A stretch of 64,000 nucleotides of DNA from Panax quinquefolius (taxonomy: Eukaryota; Streptophyta; Magnoliopsida; Apiales; Araliaceae). The stretch spans positions 19,247,326-19,311,325 of the forward strand of contig CM035151.1 of assembly GCA_020205615.1 (NCBI GenBank), read 5' to 3'. Each line of letters starts with the position of its first letter. Within the stretch, counting starts at the first letter, position 1. The notes beneath the pieces were generated by a model. It was not told the DNA's origin. It ran no database searches and saw only the letters and a list, made by a program, of their open reading frames with translations. Both the position numbers and the translations under genes were made by a program. Shown piece after piece: positions 10,829 to 23,564 of the stretch.

Positions 10829-12180
10829 TGTATTCATTAAGATCGCGACCACAAATTATCCATGCACTACGGCCAAAGATAATCGTGTTTTCAATTACTG
10901 TTATGATTATACCAAACAATCCTCGGTCATAATCATACCAAGTCCATCTATTCACGTAAGCCATGATGACTTTCAACACAATATAAAATATGAGGATAAT
11001 GATATAAAGAATCAATCAAATGAGATAAAGGATAAATATTAAACATTTATAATATAATTTATCCAGATTCAAGAATATCCCCATGTTATCAATCACTTAA
11101 TAATCTCATAATCTAATATCATTAATATTATAACAATATTTTAATCACTTAAATTTATAAACAATTTATCTCAATTGTTTACGCTTTTACCATATAATGC
11201 ATTTAATCATTCAAAATGTCATACTCATAAGATATCATCACCAATTATCAAATCCCTTTATCAAAAAATATGCATATACTCTATATAGGATTCTCAACCA
11301 TAAAATCCTATTTTCAACTTTGTTATTTCACATAACATATTTAACTTTCATATGTTAAGTAATTAAACTATTTTCATGAAAAATACCAAATCAGTCCCAA
11401 AATATATTTCTTTTCTGGGATTTAGCATAATATAGTCCCATGATGAAAATATATTTTCTCGAATTTTAAAATTCATTTACTATTTTCAAAAATCAATTTC
11501 TAATTAATTCCTTAAGAAATTAGCTACCTCAAGTTTAACTCCAAAATTCCCAAATCCTGGCAGGACCTTACACATGTTAATGTGAGCCTCCAGATTTAAA
11601 TTTCATGGTCATCGGAGTTATAGAACTCCGATTATAGCATTTTTCGTCAAAAAAACCTAAATATTGAAATGGTCATAACTTGTTCATTTTAAGTCGAATG
11701 AGCTCATTTTTGGACAGGAGGTACTTTATAACATATATTTTCATGTCCCAAAAGGCCAAAACAACCCCTTAAAGTTTCTAAGGCGAGAGCGTTTTTGTAA
11801 TTTGCGCACTTTGGACTCTTTTGCTAAATTCACCAATACGAAAATCTATCTATAACACCTTTTTCCAAAGGATTCCACTTGGATAAGCTACAAAAATCAT
11901 AGATCTAACTCTAGGACTTGACCACACTCAAAATTCAAAATATAATAGGAGATATGGTCAATTGAATTTCATGTTACGCTTTTACCAAAATCGATTTTTC
12001 AACCCTTTGTGATTTCTAAGAAACTTTCATGTTTTCACATAATAACCACATAACTCATCATAACACTTACTAATACTTCATATACCCATGATTTTCATTA
12101 GTCCAATGTTTTTATTATGACTTTCATCATAATCCTCGTAAATGATCCTTTTAGTTGAAGAAATATTTGAGGGTTTAAGA
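10829..12180 (-). repeat. LTR-like fragment inside the element (right part)
   Basis: The first 200 bp continue the LTR-type words interrupted at 8386. From about 11060 to 12180 the sequence resembles the distal part of a plant gypsy LTR (AAATGGTCATAACTTGTTC, GAGCTCATTTTTGGACAGG) but does not match the other LTRs of this window closely. No coding sequence is visible. It joins directly to protease-pol sequence near 12180. Confidence 0.55.
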
Positions 12181-12184
12181 AATG

Positions 12185-12960
12185 GGTTTTTCTTTGAAAT
12201 TCAATACAAAATTAGATTTCACGCTCTAGGGTAGGCTAGAAATCTTCAAGAATACGTCAAGAAATTTATTAATGATAGAAATATCATTCAAAATCGCTAC
12301 TCTTATCCAAGACTTGGATAATACGTTACATTGATACCAACTGTGACTTCTATCCTTTAACCTAGATAAAGACCTCACAATGATACCTATCAACTTGTCA
12401 TCGCTCATTCACGACGTCGCCTCTGAAAAGTCGGCTTCGGTGCATTCCACACAAGGAAGTCAACAACGAAAGGATCGGGGCTCTTTACTTATGGCTTGAT
12501 ATAACAAAGATTAACTTTAGGGTTTGGTTACTTTGAATTAAGATAACGAGTTGGTTAGGAATATGAAAGCTAACAACCTTACAAAAAGAATAATAAGTAG
12601 TTAATCAATCGCTTTCAAAAATTACCTCAAAGGCAAGTATTTTCAAAGAGATAAGATCGTGAAAGTGTTTATTTGAAACAACAAGATTAATAAACGATTG
12701 GAGGTAACGAAGGTTTCTCCCAACGAAGTTTCAATAGATAAATCAAAGTCTAATTTTTCCGAGTCAAATTTAAACATTGAACACAACTAGGTAGAATAAA
12801 AGAGTGGGTAGAACTTGTATTGAATAAAGTATAGACTTCGCAATAATTTATAATTAATTTACCCGTAATAACTTCGTTCGTTCGGGTTGCTCGAATAAAC
12901 GCTTCTCGCTTAAATTACCGAAGTTTGACTTTCTTACTATAGGTACATTCCACCCTTAAG
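12185..12960 (-). pseudogene. gypsy protease / pol start remnant
   Basis: On the minus strand, pieces match the protease region at 38239-38960, for example a stretch equivalent to LNDISIVNKFPDVFSRTSGLP near 12226-12310 and the block around 12700-12850. The aspartic protease motif, which reads LFDTG in the copy at 38900, is here LFNT (about 12817-12828), so the catalytic Asp is replaced by Asn. Frames are broken in many places. Retroviral-type aspartic proteases cut Gag-Pol; this copy should be inactive. Confidence 0.7.
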
Positions 12961-13720
12961 TGCTTCTTCACATTCCCCGATCCATGATTTGAATCATTAT
13001 TCTCCGATCCATATCGAATTCGGGTTGACCGCTATGCATGTGGTAATTCCGAATTCGATGTTGGTTCTCCCAATTCTTGTCCAAAAAGCAAAGTCCATTT
13101 CATCTATTTTGGCTTTATTGGATCTGGACGTCTTTTCTACACTATCAACGCGTTGTGCGACTTTTACCCATACATCGCCTATTCTCCTTCGTTCGGTTGT
13201 TTCTTCTTTCAAATGATCTTTGATTTTAAATTCTCGATTCCAACTTTAATATCTTACACCACGCCAAAGCGTGATTTTGTTCGAGCATCACATATCGGGT
13301 AACCCAATTTTGAATTGTTGTATCCCTTTGTTCCACGACCGTTTCTTGTTTCTTCAACTTTGTTCTTCTAGCTCACGAACACGATTTTATAATTCTAAGT
13401 TTTGATCATAAATTTCTTCTAACCAATTCTCCTCGGGTTCCTCTTCTTCCTCTTCTTCCTCTTCTTCCTCACTCTCACCGCTACCTCTGCAACTAGCTCT
13501 CTGTGCAACAATTAGTTCTTCATTCACTACGTGGATATCTCTAATTTGTTCCTCGTCTCGACAATTGCATTAACCTCGATTAGTGATTAAAGGTGTCACA
13601 ACGGTCACATTCACTCCATTGTGAATATTTTCACCGCCATTTCCAAACACCGCCACAACACAAGGGTTAATTAATATATCAAATATTATCCCTATACTCG
13701 ACCAACCAATTAAATAACAA
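12961..13720 (-). pseudogene. ORF1 remnant with acidic, coiled-coil-like segment
   Basis: On the minus strand the region upstream of the protease reads NEELIVAQRA, then a run of about 12 Glu (13437-13478), then ENWLEEIYDQNLEL and RVRELEE, a heptad-like pattern. This differs from the Retrotrans_gag-type protein encoded at 39000-40140 and 60325-61530. There are stops between the pieces, so it is broken. In position it takes the place of gag. Whether it is the N-terminal part of a different Gag or an unrelated ORF1 cannot be decided by eye. Confidence 0.45.
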
Positions 13721-13805
13721 ATAAACTTAGGTAGGTCATACTAGCGAAGGAATTCCCCTCTCCTCCCTCCTAGTTCTTATCTCGCATCTTAGCCAGGGAT
13801 CATAT

Positions 13806-13824
13806 CCTAAGCTCGATACTTAAC
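13806..13824 (-). other. Primer-binding-like site
   Basis: On the minus strand, directly after the 5' LTR, the sequence reads GTTAAGTATCGAGCTTAGG. It resembles the initiator-Met tRNA binding site TGGTATCAGAGC with changes. The same place reads GTTAGTATCGAGC in the unit at 40300 and TTGGTATCGTAGC at 61691. Confidence 0.6.
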
Positions 13825-15499
13825 CGCGACGCCCCAAAATTTGGTATACGCCACCCATCTTGGGTCGCCACTTACACGGTACATAAATTCAAATACAAAC
13901 TTAATTATACATCCGTAGGTGTAACATACGACAATACATAAACCGAGAGTTCTAATAGAATATTGTCATTTAGACAATATCCATACTCAAGGAGTCCTCA
14001 TTACATTTATTGTCACACTATTTAATGTAATAGTGAGGACTACTAATGCTATCTTCGAGACCATCACTCTTTTTCCCGACTCGTCCCAAATATATTCTCA
14101 TTTCACAAGAGAACGGTGAAAGAAAGGGTGAGCTCAACTAGCCCAAAGAAGAAATATTATAACTAAGATAATGCGTAATAAATTATCAATAGTCTTCAAC
14201 AATGTTAAACCGATAAAATACAATAGACAACCAGGTTTAATCTGCGGTATGAATATCTGAATCCATTAAAAGAGTCAAATAGAAAATAAAGTCTACTATC
14301 TTTTAGGTTTTAAAAGGTTTTCATCAATTTTTATCACTAAGACTCGGTTTAATGAATAAACCACAATATCTAATCATCCTCGTACCACTTCGCCAAGGAT
14401 TTTCATCAAATTATCAATGGTCATGACTATACCGAATCACCCCAGTCATAATCATACCAAAACTATCCATCATCGCATTACAGAGCCAATCGAGGACTTT
14501 TGTCACATCATTTATATCAAGCCATGATTATCTCTACCGAATGATCCTCGGTCATAATCATACTAAGTTCATCTATGCACGTAAGCCAAAAGATAGCATA
14601 ATATAACATGAGGATGATGACAATGACATAATAATTCAATAAAACAAGTTCACGAATTAATTTATTCAGAACTAATAACGTCCAAATTGTCAACATGATC
14701 TTTGCTTTGTAGAGTAAAATTCAAGAATGCTCGTAAAAATATTTTCATTAAAAATCTTTGGATGAAGCGCTTGAATATCAAAGATATTCCACTAAATTCA
14801 TGGAGTATAAAGTCAAAATTTTAACCAACCGAGTATAATAAATAATGAAATAACAAAAGAAATCACCATGCATGCGGTACTTGTGATGTATGTGTTATTC
14901 CAATGAATAATAAATACAGAGAATAATAAAATTCGGAACCAGTCCGGTGTAAAACACACGTATGTGATATTCCAATAGAATAATAAAGATGTAATAATAA
15001 AGATTTTAACCAATCCCACAGAAAGCGTAAAAGCCTGAAACGAGATATTCCAATAGAATAATAAAGACAGAATAATAAAAGATTTTAACCAGTCCCATAA
15101 AGCCTGCATGCATGGATGTTCCAACGGAATAATAAAATAATAGAAGAATGTCACCAAGTATAGGGGATTCCGCGATATACAAGTTATTCCAATGTAATAA
15201 ATAAGAATGGAATAATATAAGGATTTCACCAAGTATAGGTATTCCATATATACAAGTCATGTATAGGTATGCCACTTTTACGAAGTTATTCAAATGAATA
15301 ATAAAAAGAATGGAATAATGTGTTCTCTTCATGAATAAAAAATAACACCCCTTACGAGTACAACAAATAATATTCCCTACCTTAGAAAAGTGAATATTGG
15401 AAAAGTGAAGTAGCAAAATACTTTTTCTTCTTTCTCTCTATAGTTTCTCTCTGTAGTTTCGATTGAATTAAATAAGAAATAATGAAGGAATGAGCTTTC

Positions 15500-15507
15500 T
15501 ATTTATA
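15500..15507 (-). promoter_or_regulatory. 5' LTR TATA box
   Basis: TATAAATA within CTATAAATAG. As it lies in the 5' LTR, it is the one positioned to transcribe this element. Confidence 0.65.
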
Positions 15508-15589
15508 GAAAAAAGCGAGGGTGACTCTTGGTCTTAACGAAGGGTCAAAATGACTCTTGGTAATATCAAGAGACAACTATTATTTGCAT

Positions 15590-15785
15590 GAAGGGTAATT
15601 ACTATCGACGAATGTAATTACTATTGATGAAGGTAATTACTATTCACAAAGGTAATTACTATTCACAAAGGTAATTACTATCGACGAAGGTAAATACTAT
15701 CGACGAAGGTAAATACTATCGACGAAGGTAATTACTATTCACAAAGGTAATTACTATTCACAAAGGTAATTACTATCGACGAAGG
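15590..15785 (-). repeat. LTR U3 minisatellite
   Basis: About ten units of GGTAATTACTATT plus CACAAA or CGACGAA are seen. The unit order differs from the partner LTR at 6985-7195. Confidence 0.85.
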
Positions 15786-17516
15786 GACTCTTAGATGATG
15801 ACATACCCCCCCCATAAAATAATCAAACTTACCACAAACGTCTCATAATGTACTCTTTATATACATCAAGGATTGAATAAATATTACCACAAATCATTTT
15901 ATTTTTAATCAACACGTATTTAATCTTTCAACAATTATTAATCATTTATAACTTGTCGCCTCAATTAATAATTTAATACTATAACATATTATACAGATGA
16001 TCTTTGTGGCAATAATTGAATCAATAATATAAGAGATATGATCGTGAAATTCATGAAGTGATAATTGAGTATAAATGAGTGACTTCTCACGTAAGCATCA
16101 ATAATCAATATCGTGTCTACTATACATCTACGCCAGACATATTCATTGTCTTTTACTAACAGGTAGTTCAACAGTTTTGACCAGAACACCTCTCGCCGTT
16201 ATTTTTATAGAAAAATAATTTTGTGGCTTTCTAACTACGACAATACTTGGTTAATGGGGTCCACTTAATGATTGATAAATCGTCATTTAATATTCCCCGA
16301 CAAAAGAATATTCCCCGACCAAACAAATATTTTATAACAACTTTACTTACTTTGCAAAATTTATAAATATTACTCACAACTATAACATTATATCAAATTT
16401 ATTCCATAATATTCAAAAATAATATTTATAAAAAAAATTCATCTTTATTTATAAAAGTTGGGGTCTTACATTAATAGTTAAATCTTAAATATAATTCTTA
16501 CAAACAAACATAGTCCAAATATTATCAATTAGTAATAATTAATTTGTAATTAGTTGCTAATTAGAAAAATTATGAACTTTTATGTTATAGGTAAGTTTGA
16601 CAGATTATAAACAATTTCAAACACCCTCTTAATACAACCATACTTTTGAGTGTTCTCATCACCTACGTTAGTCAAGTGTCCAATAATTTGTGGCATGGTT
16701 TGAAATAAAAATAAATAAGAACTGTGGAATGAAGATTGAATAAATGAATCGAAATTGTATAACTAAGCTCATCTAATTTAATTAACTGTACACATAATGC
16801 ATGTAAATATACATATAACTCAACTCGACTCATTTAATTTAACTCAATTAAGCTCATTAAGCTTGTTTATTAAATTTAAATTGTCCAAAATCAACTCATT
16901 TAAATTTGAGTTCAAATCAACTTTAAATATGTTTAGTTTTTAATAGATTTGTATTGGTTTACAAAAAAGGTGTTATACATTGATGGGACCAAACCCTAAG
17001 AAGCATCGTTAAATAAATGGGAAAAAAACAAAACAAAATGTTTGGTGAGGAAACTGCAAGTGATTGATCCATCACATACTTAATTTTAACACATCCACTG
17101 ATGACACGAGCGACTCCTCTGTGCTTTTCCACTTCAAGTTAACTTCATAAAAGACACTCTCATGTATTGTCACTTACCCTTTTTTGGCCCCCCACCCCCA
17201 CTCCACCACCACCACCCAATAATTGTACATACATACGTGTACAACCTACTACATGCACTAGGATTCTGTACTCTGTACCATACAATATATATAAGAATAA
17301 CCCTAACTTTCCAAAACTAGATATACACCTTTTAATTTCATTTTTAAATTTTAAATTTTAAATTTTAAATTTTTAAATATATAAAATTTCAAAACTTGTA
17401 AATACAATTATTTTTAATACTTTTAAATTTATTTATAAATTTATAATAATTGTTGTCTGTTATTTTATAAATTTACAACAAAATTAGATGTATATTGATC
17501 CAAATTTGGACTGGAG

Positions 17517-17517
<1 letters not shown>

Positions 17518-17561
<44 letters not shown>
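17518..17561. repeat. (AT)n microsatellite
   Basis: About 21 AT units are followed by a purine-rich GGGAGG / GGGGGGAGGGG stretch. Confidence 0.9.
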
Positions 17562-17563
<2 letters not shown>

Positions 17564-17817
17564 AGGGAGGCCGGGGGGAGGGGTAGGGTGCGTGAGTTTT
17601 AAAAAATTATTAATATAAAATTATTATAAAAAAAGAAAAGAAGCAAAACTGTCGTTTTCATTTACTTTATTTTCCTTTTCATTTTCTTATTTTTCTTACT
17701 TTTAATCTGTAAATAAACAGACGGACTAGTACGAGAATTCACCTGCAATCAATCCCTTTGGTCTTCTCTCCAGTGGCTTATGGCCCACACTGATTTGACT
17801 CAAAGTTCTTGTACAAC

Positions 17818-17845
17818 CCCTACCCTACCCTACCCTACCCTACCC
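17818..17845 (+). repeat. (CCCTA)5 pentanucleotide repeat
   Basis: Five perfect CCCTA units plus CCC. It is one base short of the plant telomere unit CCCTAAA repeated, so it is a simple repeat and not telomeric sequence. Confidence 0.85.
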
Positions 17846-19189
17846 ATTCCCACGTGAGTATCCGTGGCTCTGTCGCCCCGGCCCCATGAAGAAAGATCGC
17901 ACCCACTGCCACTGGCCACCTGTTCCGGTGTCCCTCTAACTTATTTCTTTGCCACGTGGTTTAATCTTGATCGTATAGTCTTTGTCGATTTGGAGTGTGA
18001 CCATACCAGAGGCCTGTCTAGTCTTGTGTCAGTCATGTTATTCCTACTCCCAACTCTTAGTTACAAGAAAGCTATTTCCACTCTCTCTCTCTTTTTATTA
18101 TTATTTTATTTTTGTATTATGTGTTAATAACAAAATGTACCGAGTATTATCTACTCATTTTTATTATTTTGCACTCATTCAATTTTTATCAAATACGCAC
18201 CAAGTCTTCATTGACATTATCCTATATTTTAATAAAAAAAACTTTAATGTTTATAAAAAGAATTAAAAAATTGATATTTCCACAAGGCTCTCCTCACATA
18301 AATATGGATCTCGTTTACTAGAACGTCGTGAAAAAATCAATTCCCAAAAATTAAGAAACACCACAAAATTTACAAAGAAATTGAGCTCCTTAGGAAATAT
18401 AAGGAAATAGAATAGTGAGAATGTGAGATGGTCTGGAGCAGAGTAATCATGGGCCTAACAAGAAAATTTTGTCCAACAAAAAAGTGGACTGACAATCACC
18501 ATTTTCATTCATTAGTTTGAATGGATCCTAATTTGGGGAATACACCCTTTTGAGCTACAAGTCCACTTTTGTGACTTACTCATTGAATGAGCTACCAGTT
18601 CTAAATGAATTAATGAACTAGTAGTAGTTTCTTTGCGAGTCCAGTCCAATATGTTTAAGCTCAACTCCAATTCTTTTAACAAGTCAATTTGATTTTTATC
18701 AAATTTCATGTATTGATAAATTACTGGCAAAAGAATATGGGTTCTTTACATAAGTATACAACAAATATAAAGTAATTACAACAATAGTGCATCAATTAAA
18801 TAATTTTAATAACAGTCAAATAATGAATAATAATGCCAAAAATAATGCAATACACATCAGTATATCCAAACCAACAAAAAAAGAAATCCCTAATTTCAAG
18901 GAGAAAACTACTCCACCTATTTTGTCAGTTACCAACTAAACCAAATACTTACCAAATCACGTTACCAAATTACCCAAAAATCCGACGAAGAAAAAAAAAA
19001 ACAGAGCATCCGAAATAGAAGCAAGCGAGAAGAAGGTTTATCAGAAATATAGAGGAAATCAAAATCGAAAGCAACAGAAAGCAGTCGGAACAGAAGGAAA
19101 AATTATATTCTGAGAAATCAAACTAAATCTGCATCTTCATTCAAAAGTACGTATTCGTTACAAAATTTAAGTTTGGGGATATTCATATC

Positions 19190-20660
19190 AAGGTTTGGTT
19201 ACTTTGATTAAAGTAAACAATATTTCGCAGATTAACCATACAAAATCATATCTTTTCAAAATTTAATTAAATGAATGAACATAAAATTTTGCAGAAAATA
19301 TTGATACTATTAATATATATTTTGGAGACTATAAAATGTTGATTTGAAATCCATAAAATAATATTATTAATATCGGTTTGGAAAGGGAATTGTATTTTTC
19401 ATTCATTGATTGAAGAATTCATTTAATATATTGGCAACATTAAAATATAGATTTGGTTACTTTAAACGCATGCATAATTAAATACAATTTAGTTTTGAAT
19501 GTAAATGTTCATTCTTTATAACTTATCCTCCTGCAAAACATTATTTTTGTTTTGTTTATAAATTGACTTAAGACATATTGTATACATATGTATATATACT
19601 AAATATTTCTATTTTGGTTACTTAAAATTGTTAATTTAGACACATGGAAAATAAGAATAATTTTATTACTTTTTAAATAATACTATTTTTTTTTTTAAAT
19701 ATAAGCATGCATAATCTGGAATAATTCATAAAATATTTTGGTTACTATAAAATGTTGATTTGAAACCAATAAAAAATATTATTAATTTCGAGTTACTAAA
19801 GGAAATGAAATGTTCAATCGTGGTTCAAATTTTAATATTCATTCTTTAGTATTTAACCTCCCCGAACCATAATTTGTGTTTTCTTTATAAAATGAATAAA
19901 AAACAAATCGATTACATATGCATAGATACTACTTATATCTCATTTTTTGAAATGAATATTGTTGATTCACTCAACTAATAATAATTTAAAAATTTAAACA
20001 TTCATAATCCGCATCATTTATATAATAATTTGGTTACATATGTATGTCTATTCATTCTTTAAAGTTGACAATGCAAACATTGTAAAAAAATAATTATTAC
20101 TAAAAAGTTATAATTGATTACTATGTGATTTACATATACTAACTACCTACTAATATACATTCATAATCAGAAAGTTGATTATGGAAAAAGTAAGAGTAGA
20201 TACCAATTTCATAACTTTTAAAAATTTAATGACAGTAGTTGAAAACAAATTTTTCCAAAAATATTGATATTAATAATATATATTTTGGTAACTATGTAAA
20301 GTTGATTTGGAAACCAATAAAGTAGTAGTATACAACTAATAAAAATTGATGATTTGGCAACCAATAAAGGAGTAAAATTAATTTCAGTTATGAAAAGGAA
20401 AATGTAATTCACAATCATAGCTTGAGGAAACTCAGAATGTCTATTTTGATTACTGAATGTCTATTTTGATTACCGAATGTCTATTTTAATTCACATTCAT
20501 AGATACTCATAATGTCTATTTTGATTACTGAAAATTGTTGATTCTAAGCACTCGCAAAATAATAAATAAAATTTCAATTCAAACATTCATAATCATCAAC
20601 ATTTAAAAATATTTTGGTTACAATTGACTATCTAAGCATTCTTAAAATTGAAAATGGAAA
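19190..20660 (+). repeat. Diverged repeats in the MULE left arm
   Basis: A pattern of TTTTGGTTACTATAAAATG, GTTGATTTGAAACCAATAAA and TATTATTAAT recurs near 19320, 19737 and 20283, with shorter relatives near 19446, 19612, 20028, 20442, 20516 and 20611. Spacing varies (about 420-550 bp between the better copies). It is non-coding. Confidence 0.5.
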
Positions 20661-20900
20661 TAATGTAGGAAAATTTATTAGTACTAAAAAAGTGACAATT
20701 TGATTACTATATGTTCATACACCCGACTATTTACATAATTGTAATAATTTTATCGCTTTCAGATTCAGAATAACATGGATATGATTCCAGCTTGTAATTT
20801 ACTTCAACTTGAGACGTGGAGTGTGACAAGAACAATATCAAAATTTCAAGTCACCTACTTACTAGTCCCTTCAACATGTTCATTCACGTAAACGCACAAC

Positions 20901-23564
20901 ATGATATGCAATGCATTAAGCCTAGAATGCTACAAAACAGAGTTGTCAATCAAATTTCATATTAGCAAAGAACATCCTCCAATCAAGGTGACAAATGAAT
21001 CAACTTTCAAATTCTATATGGAAATCAAGAAAAATCAATTGAATATGGCAAGTATCCTCGATTATAGATTCTCAATACCACATCGGAGGAACTACGGACT
21101 TACAAAACGTCATAATCAAGAAGAAAATATAATGCAAGATGAAACGCCGATGAGATCGGCACAAAGGAATACCGATCTTGAATTTTTGGAAACACAAGGA
21201 GACCAATTTGGATCAAATTTTGTTGAGCATCCGCCATCAAGTCATTGGTAAAGAACATGATGAATAAATACAAGAAAGAAAGAACAAGTGATGAGGTCAT
21301 ATCAGATCCGAATAAGTTTGAGGTAAGAATTCATCAAACTTACAAAGACAAAAGAATATTAACACAAGCAATAAGGCTACATTCAATCAGACAAAACAGG
21401 CAACACAAGGTAGAAAGAACAAGTGGAAGGGACTTTGTTCTGGTATGCATCGACAATGAAAGTTGCAAATGAAAACTAAGAGCATCAAAATTACGAAAAA
21501 CAAATATGTTCAAGGTGAGAGAGTTTAATGATATACACACTTGTTCATCCAACATACTACTTGGAGATCATAGACAAACAAATAGTGAAATGGTTAGTGA
21601 ATGCATAATGCATAGACTAACTAACTTCAAGAAAATTTACACACCAACCGATATTGTGGAAGATATGATGACGGACTATAATGTGTCCATCTCCTACCAA
21701 AAAGCATGGAGAGCGAAAAGAAAAGCAATGGAAAAAGTAAGAGGAATCCACACGACTACACTACTATGATTCCTTCGTGGTTGCATATGCTACAAAAAAC
21801 AAATCCAGTATCAATTAGAAACCGCTTTTTTATGTTTTAAAATTTCAATTACCAATTTTAAATGATTTGGTTACCTATTAATTAAAGTTTGGCTAATAAA
21901 TATAATAATTAAAAAAAAAAAATAATTTTTTCATGCGAAAGCGAAGGTATATAATAAATATAACTATTTAAAAGCATTTTAGACACCATCCTAACACTAT
22001 AAAAATTATTAAATTATGATTACTTGCAAGCCATTAAGATTACACTTAGAGCATTATCAACTACAAATATAAGCAATATGTAGTACATATATTTACATCG
22101 ACCAAACCGAAAATTCATTTCAGTTCAATTACAAACCTTGCAGCTTGGATAATAATGGTCGATTCAAATATCTCTTCTTTGCAATAAGAGCATCCATCAA
22201 GCATGGCGCCATTGTTTTCCCATCATTGTAATTGATGGCACCTTCATACAATCAACCTACGGGGTACACTTCTCAAGCAAGCACTCAAGATGCAAACGTA
22301 AACATTATACCAATTGCTTTTGAGTTGTGATGAAAAATGAATTATCCTGGACATGGTTTTTCATTAATTTGAGAGATGCTTGTGGAGTTAGAGAAGGACA
22401 ATGCATTGTTTCGATATAGGCATGAAGCAATTATAAAGGGACTTAACAAAGTGTTCCCGATGTCATGCACGGCTCATGCACATACCATATTTTGAAAAAC
22501 ATAAAAACAGGTTTCAAAAGAAAGGAGAAGAAGTCAAACAAGCATACAACGCGGCATGCAGAGCTTACACTGCTGAAGAATTCAACATACACATGAATCA
22601 ACTTGATGCAATTGATGCTCGAATAAGAAAATATTTGGAAGAAGAAGTTCATCTGCATAAGTGTACGAGGCTCCATGGACTGTAAAGCGAGATACTCAAC
22701 AATGACTTGAACACCGCCGAATCTATTAATAATGCAATAAAGGAAATCAGAAATCTTCCAATTGCATCAATGATTGAATGCCTACGTTGTATGGTTCAAA
22801 GATGGTATTTCACAAACAAACAATCGGCAATGTCTTCTTTCACTACCCTTTCCACAATAGCTGAGAGAAAATTGTAATCTAATATCATTGAGTCAAAGAA
22901 ACTTAAGGTAAGTCATACATCTTTTAAATTGTTAGCTGCATACCTACAACAAAAATGCATCTGAAATGAAATTAAACAAAGTTATGCAGTTTTGTTTTCC
23001 AGCATAAAAGTTTGATAAAGATACCAATATTACATATGACTTTCATTATTTTAAATTACATATACAAAAAATATTATTATACATACTCGACTACACAATT
23101 AAATGCTATCAGAGGTTGAGACATCAAACCTAGTGATTTTCACTTTGCTTATGATAACGCCAAACAATTTATCGTGGACATGGAACAAAAGACATGCATA
23201 CGCCGAAAATTTCAAAGACTATGAGATGCTCATGCGCACTACGTCAACATTGTTATTGGAAAGAGGAATTTGAGTCATTATGATTTTTGCTCGAATATTA
23301 TTCAAATAAAACTTTGGTCGATTACCGTATTCAACTTCCATCATGCCATTAGATGACAGAGAGAATTGGGATGTTCCGTAGGCTATTAAGACCATATGTG
23401 TCAAACCACCAAATACAAGAAGACCAAATTTAAGACCAAAGAAAGGTAGATACAAAGATATATCCTAAATTACATTTCAAAATAAGTGCAAAGAGATGCC
23501 AAGAAAAGGACACAATAGAAAAACATGCAATAAACCACCAATTTCGAGACCACGAAAAATTTGA
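20901..23564 (+). pseudogene. MuDR-type MULE transposase, decayed
   Basis: Segments occur in the family order. 20901-21251: N-terminal part (YKTELSIKFHISKEHPPIKV). 21470-21769: the Mutator DNA-binding region, KLRASKLRKTNMFKVREFND, then HTCSSNILLGDHRQTNS and YNVSISYQKAWRAK. 22160-22260: start of the DDE catalytic domain, FKYLFFAIRASIK and PIIVIDGTFIQSTYG, with the first catalytic Asp present. 22290-22440: IPIAFEL and ELSWTWFF, with a frame break at the second-Asp region (expected SDRH). 22476-22870: YLEEEVHLHK, TAESINNAIKEIRNLP, RCMVQRWYF. 23170-23240: SWIM zinc finger (CxCxnCxH), reading CICRKFQ then CAHYVNIVIG. 23480-23564: terminal RKGHNRKTC knuckle and stop. Stops, frameshifts and an AT-rich gap (21770-22130, possibly an intron) break the frame, so no active enzyme is made. 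Confidence 0.85.

Larger units (their letters stand above)
5217..16470 (-). mobile_element. Ty3/gypsy LTR element, family A, with TSD TTAAT
   Basis: The element has two long LTRs (5217-7886 and 13825-16470) that share private landmarks found in no other copy here, such as ATACGACAATACATAAACCG. The flanks are TTAAT at 5212-5216 and TTAAT at 16471-16475, so both LTRs belong to one insertion. Sense is on the minus strand: the left LTR is the 3' LTR and is followed inward by a polypurine tract, while the right LTR is the 5' LTR and is preceded inward by a primer-binding-like site. The interior keeps only about 90 bp of the 3' pol end, a protease remnant and an ORF1 remnant. RT, RNase H and integrase are missing, replaced by LTR-like sequence. 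A solo LTR of the same family is nested at 8387-10823. Without it the element is about 8.8 kb. It cannot move on its own. Confidence 0.9.
13825..16470 (-). repeat. 5' LTR, family A
   Basis: The plus strand starts CGCGACGCCCCAAAATTTGG (the expected TG is CG here) and ends GTTGGGGTCTTACA. Length is 2646 bp. It is the partner of 5217-7886 by shared private sequence and by the TTAAT duplication. It contains a U3 minisatellite at about 15590-15785 and a TATA box at 15500-15507. Confidence 0.9.
16476..19180. other. Intergenic stretch without a recognised gene
   Basis: AT-rich sequence with scattered short frames. The less AT-rich part, 17700-18100, holds two CACGTG G-box-type words (near 17851 and 17954) and might be promoter sequence, but no coding region follows on either strand. 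Nothing else can be supported. Confidence 0.5.

Noticed and set aside
14813..15416. Overlapping minus-strand frames of 136-144 codons rich in Tyr, Ile, Phe and Leu, as a membrane protein
   Set aside because: They lie wholly in the R-U5 repeat block of an LTR, and the repeated FYYS / LEYPC patterns are translations of the TTATTCCAA-type repeats. Similar frames recur at 35094-35669 and 41326-41756 for the same reason.
17818..17845. Interstitial telomere repeat
   Set aside because: The unit is CCCTA, not CCCTAAA, and only five copies are present.
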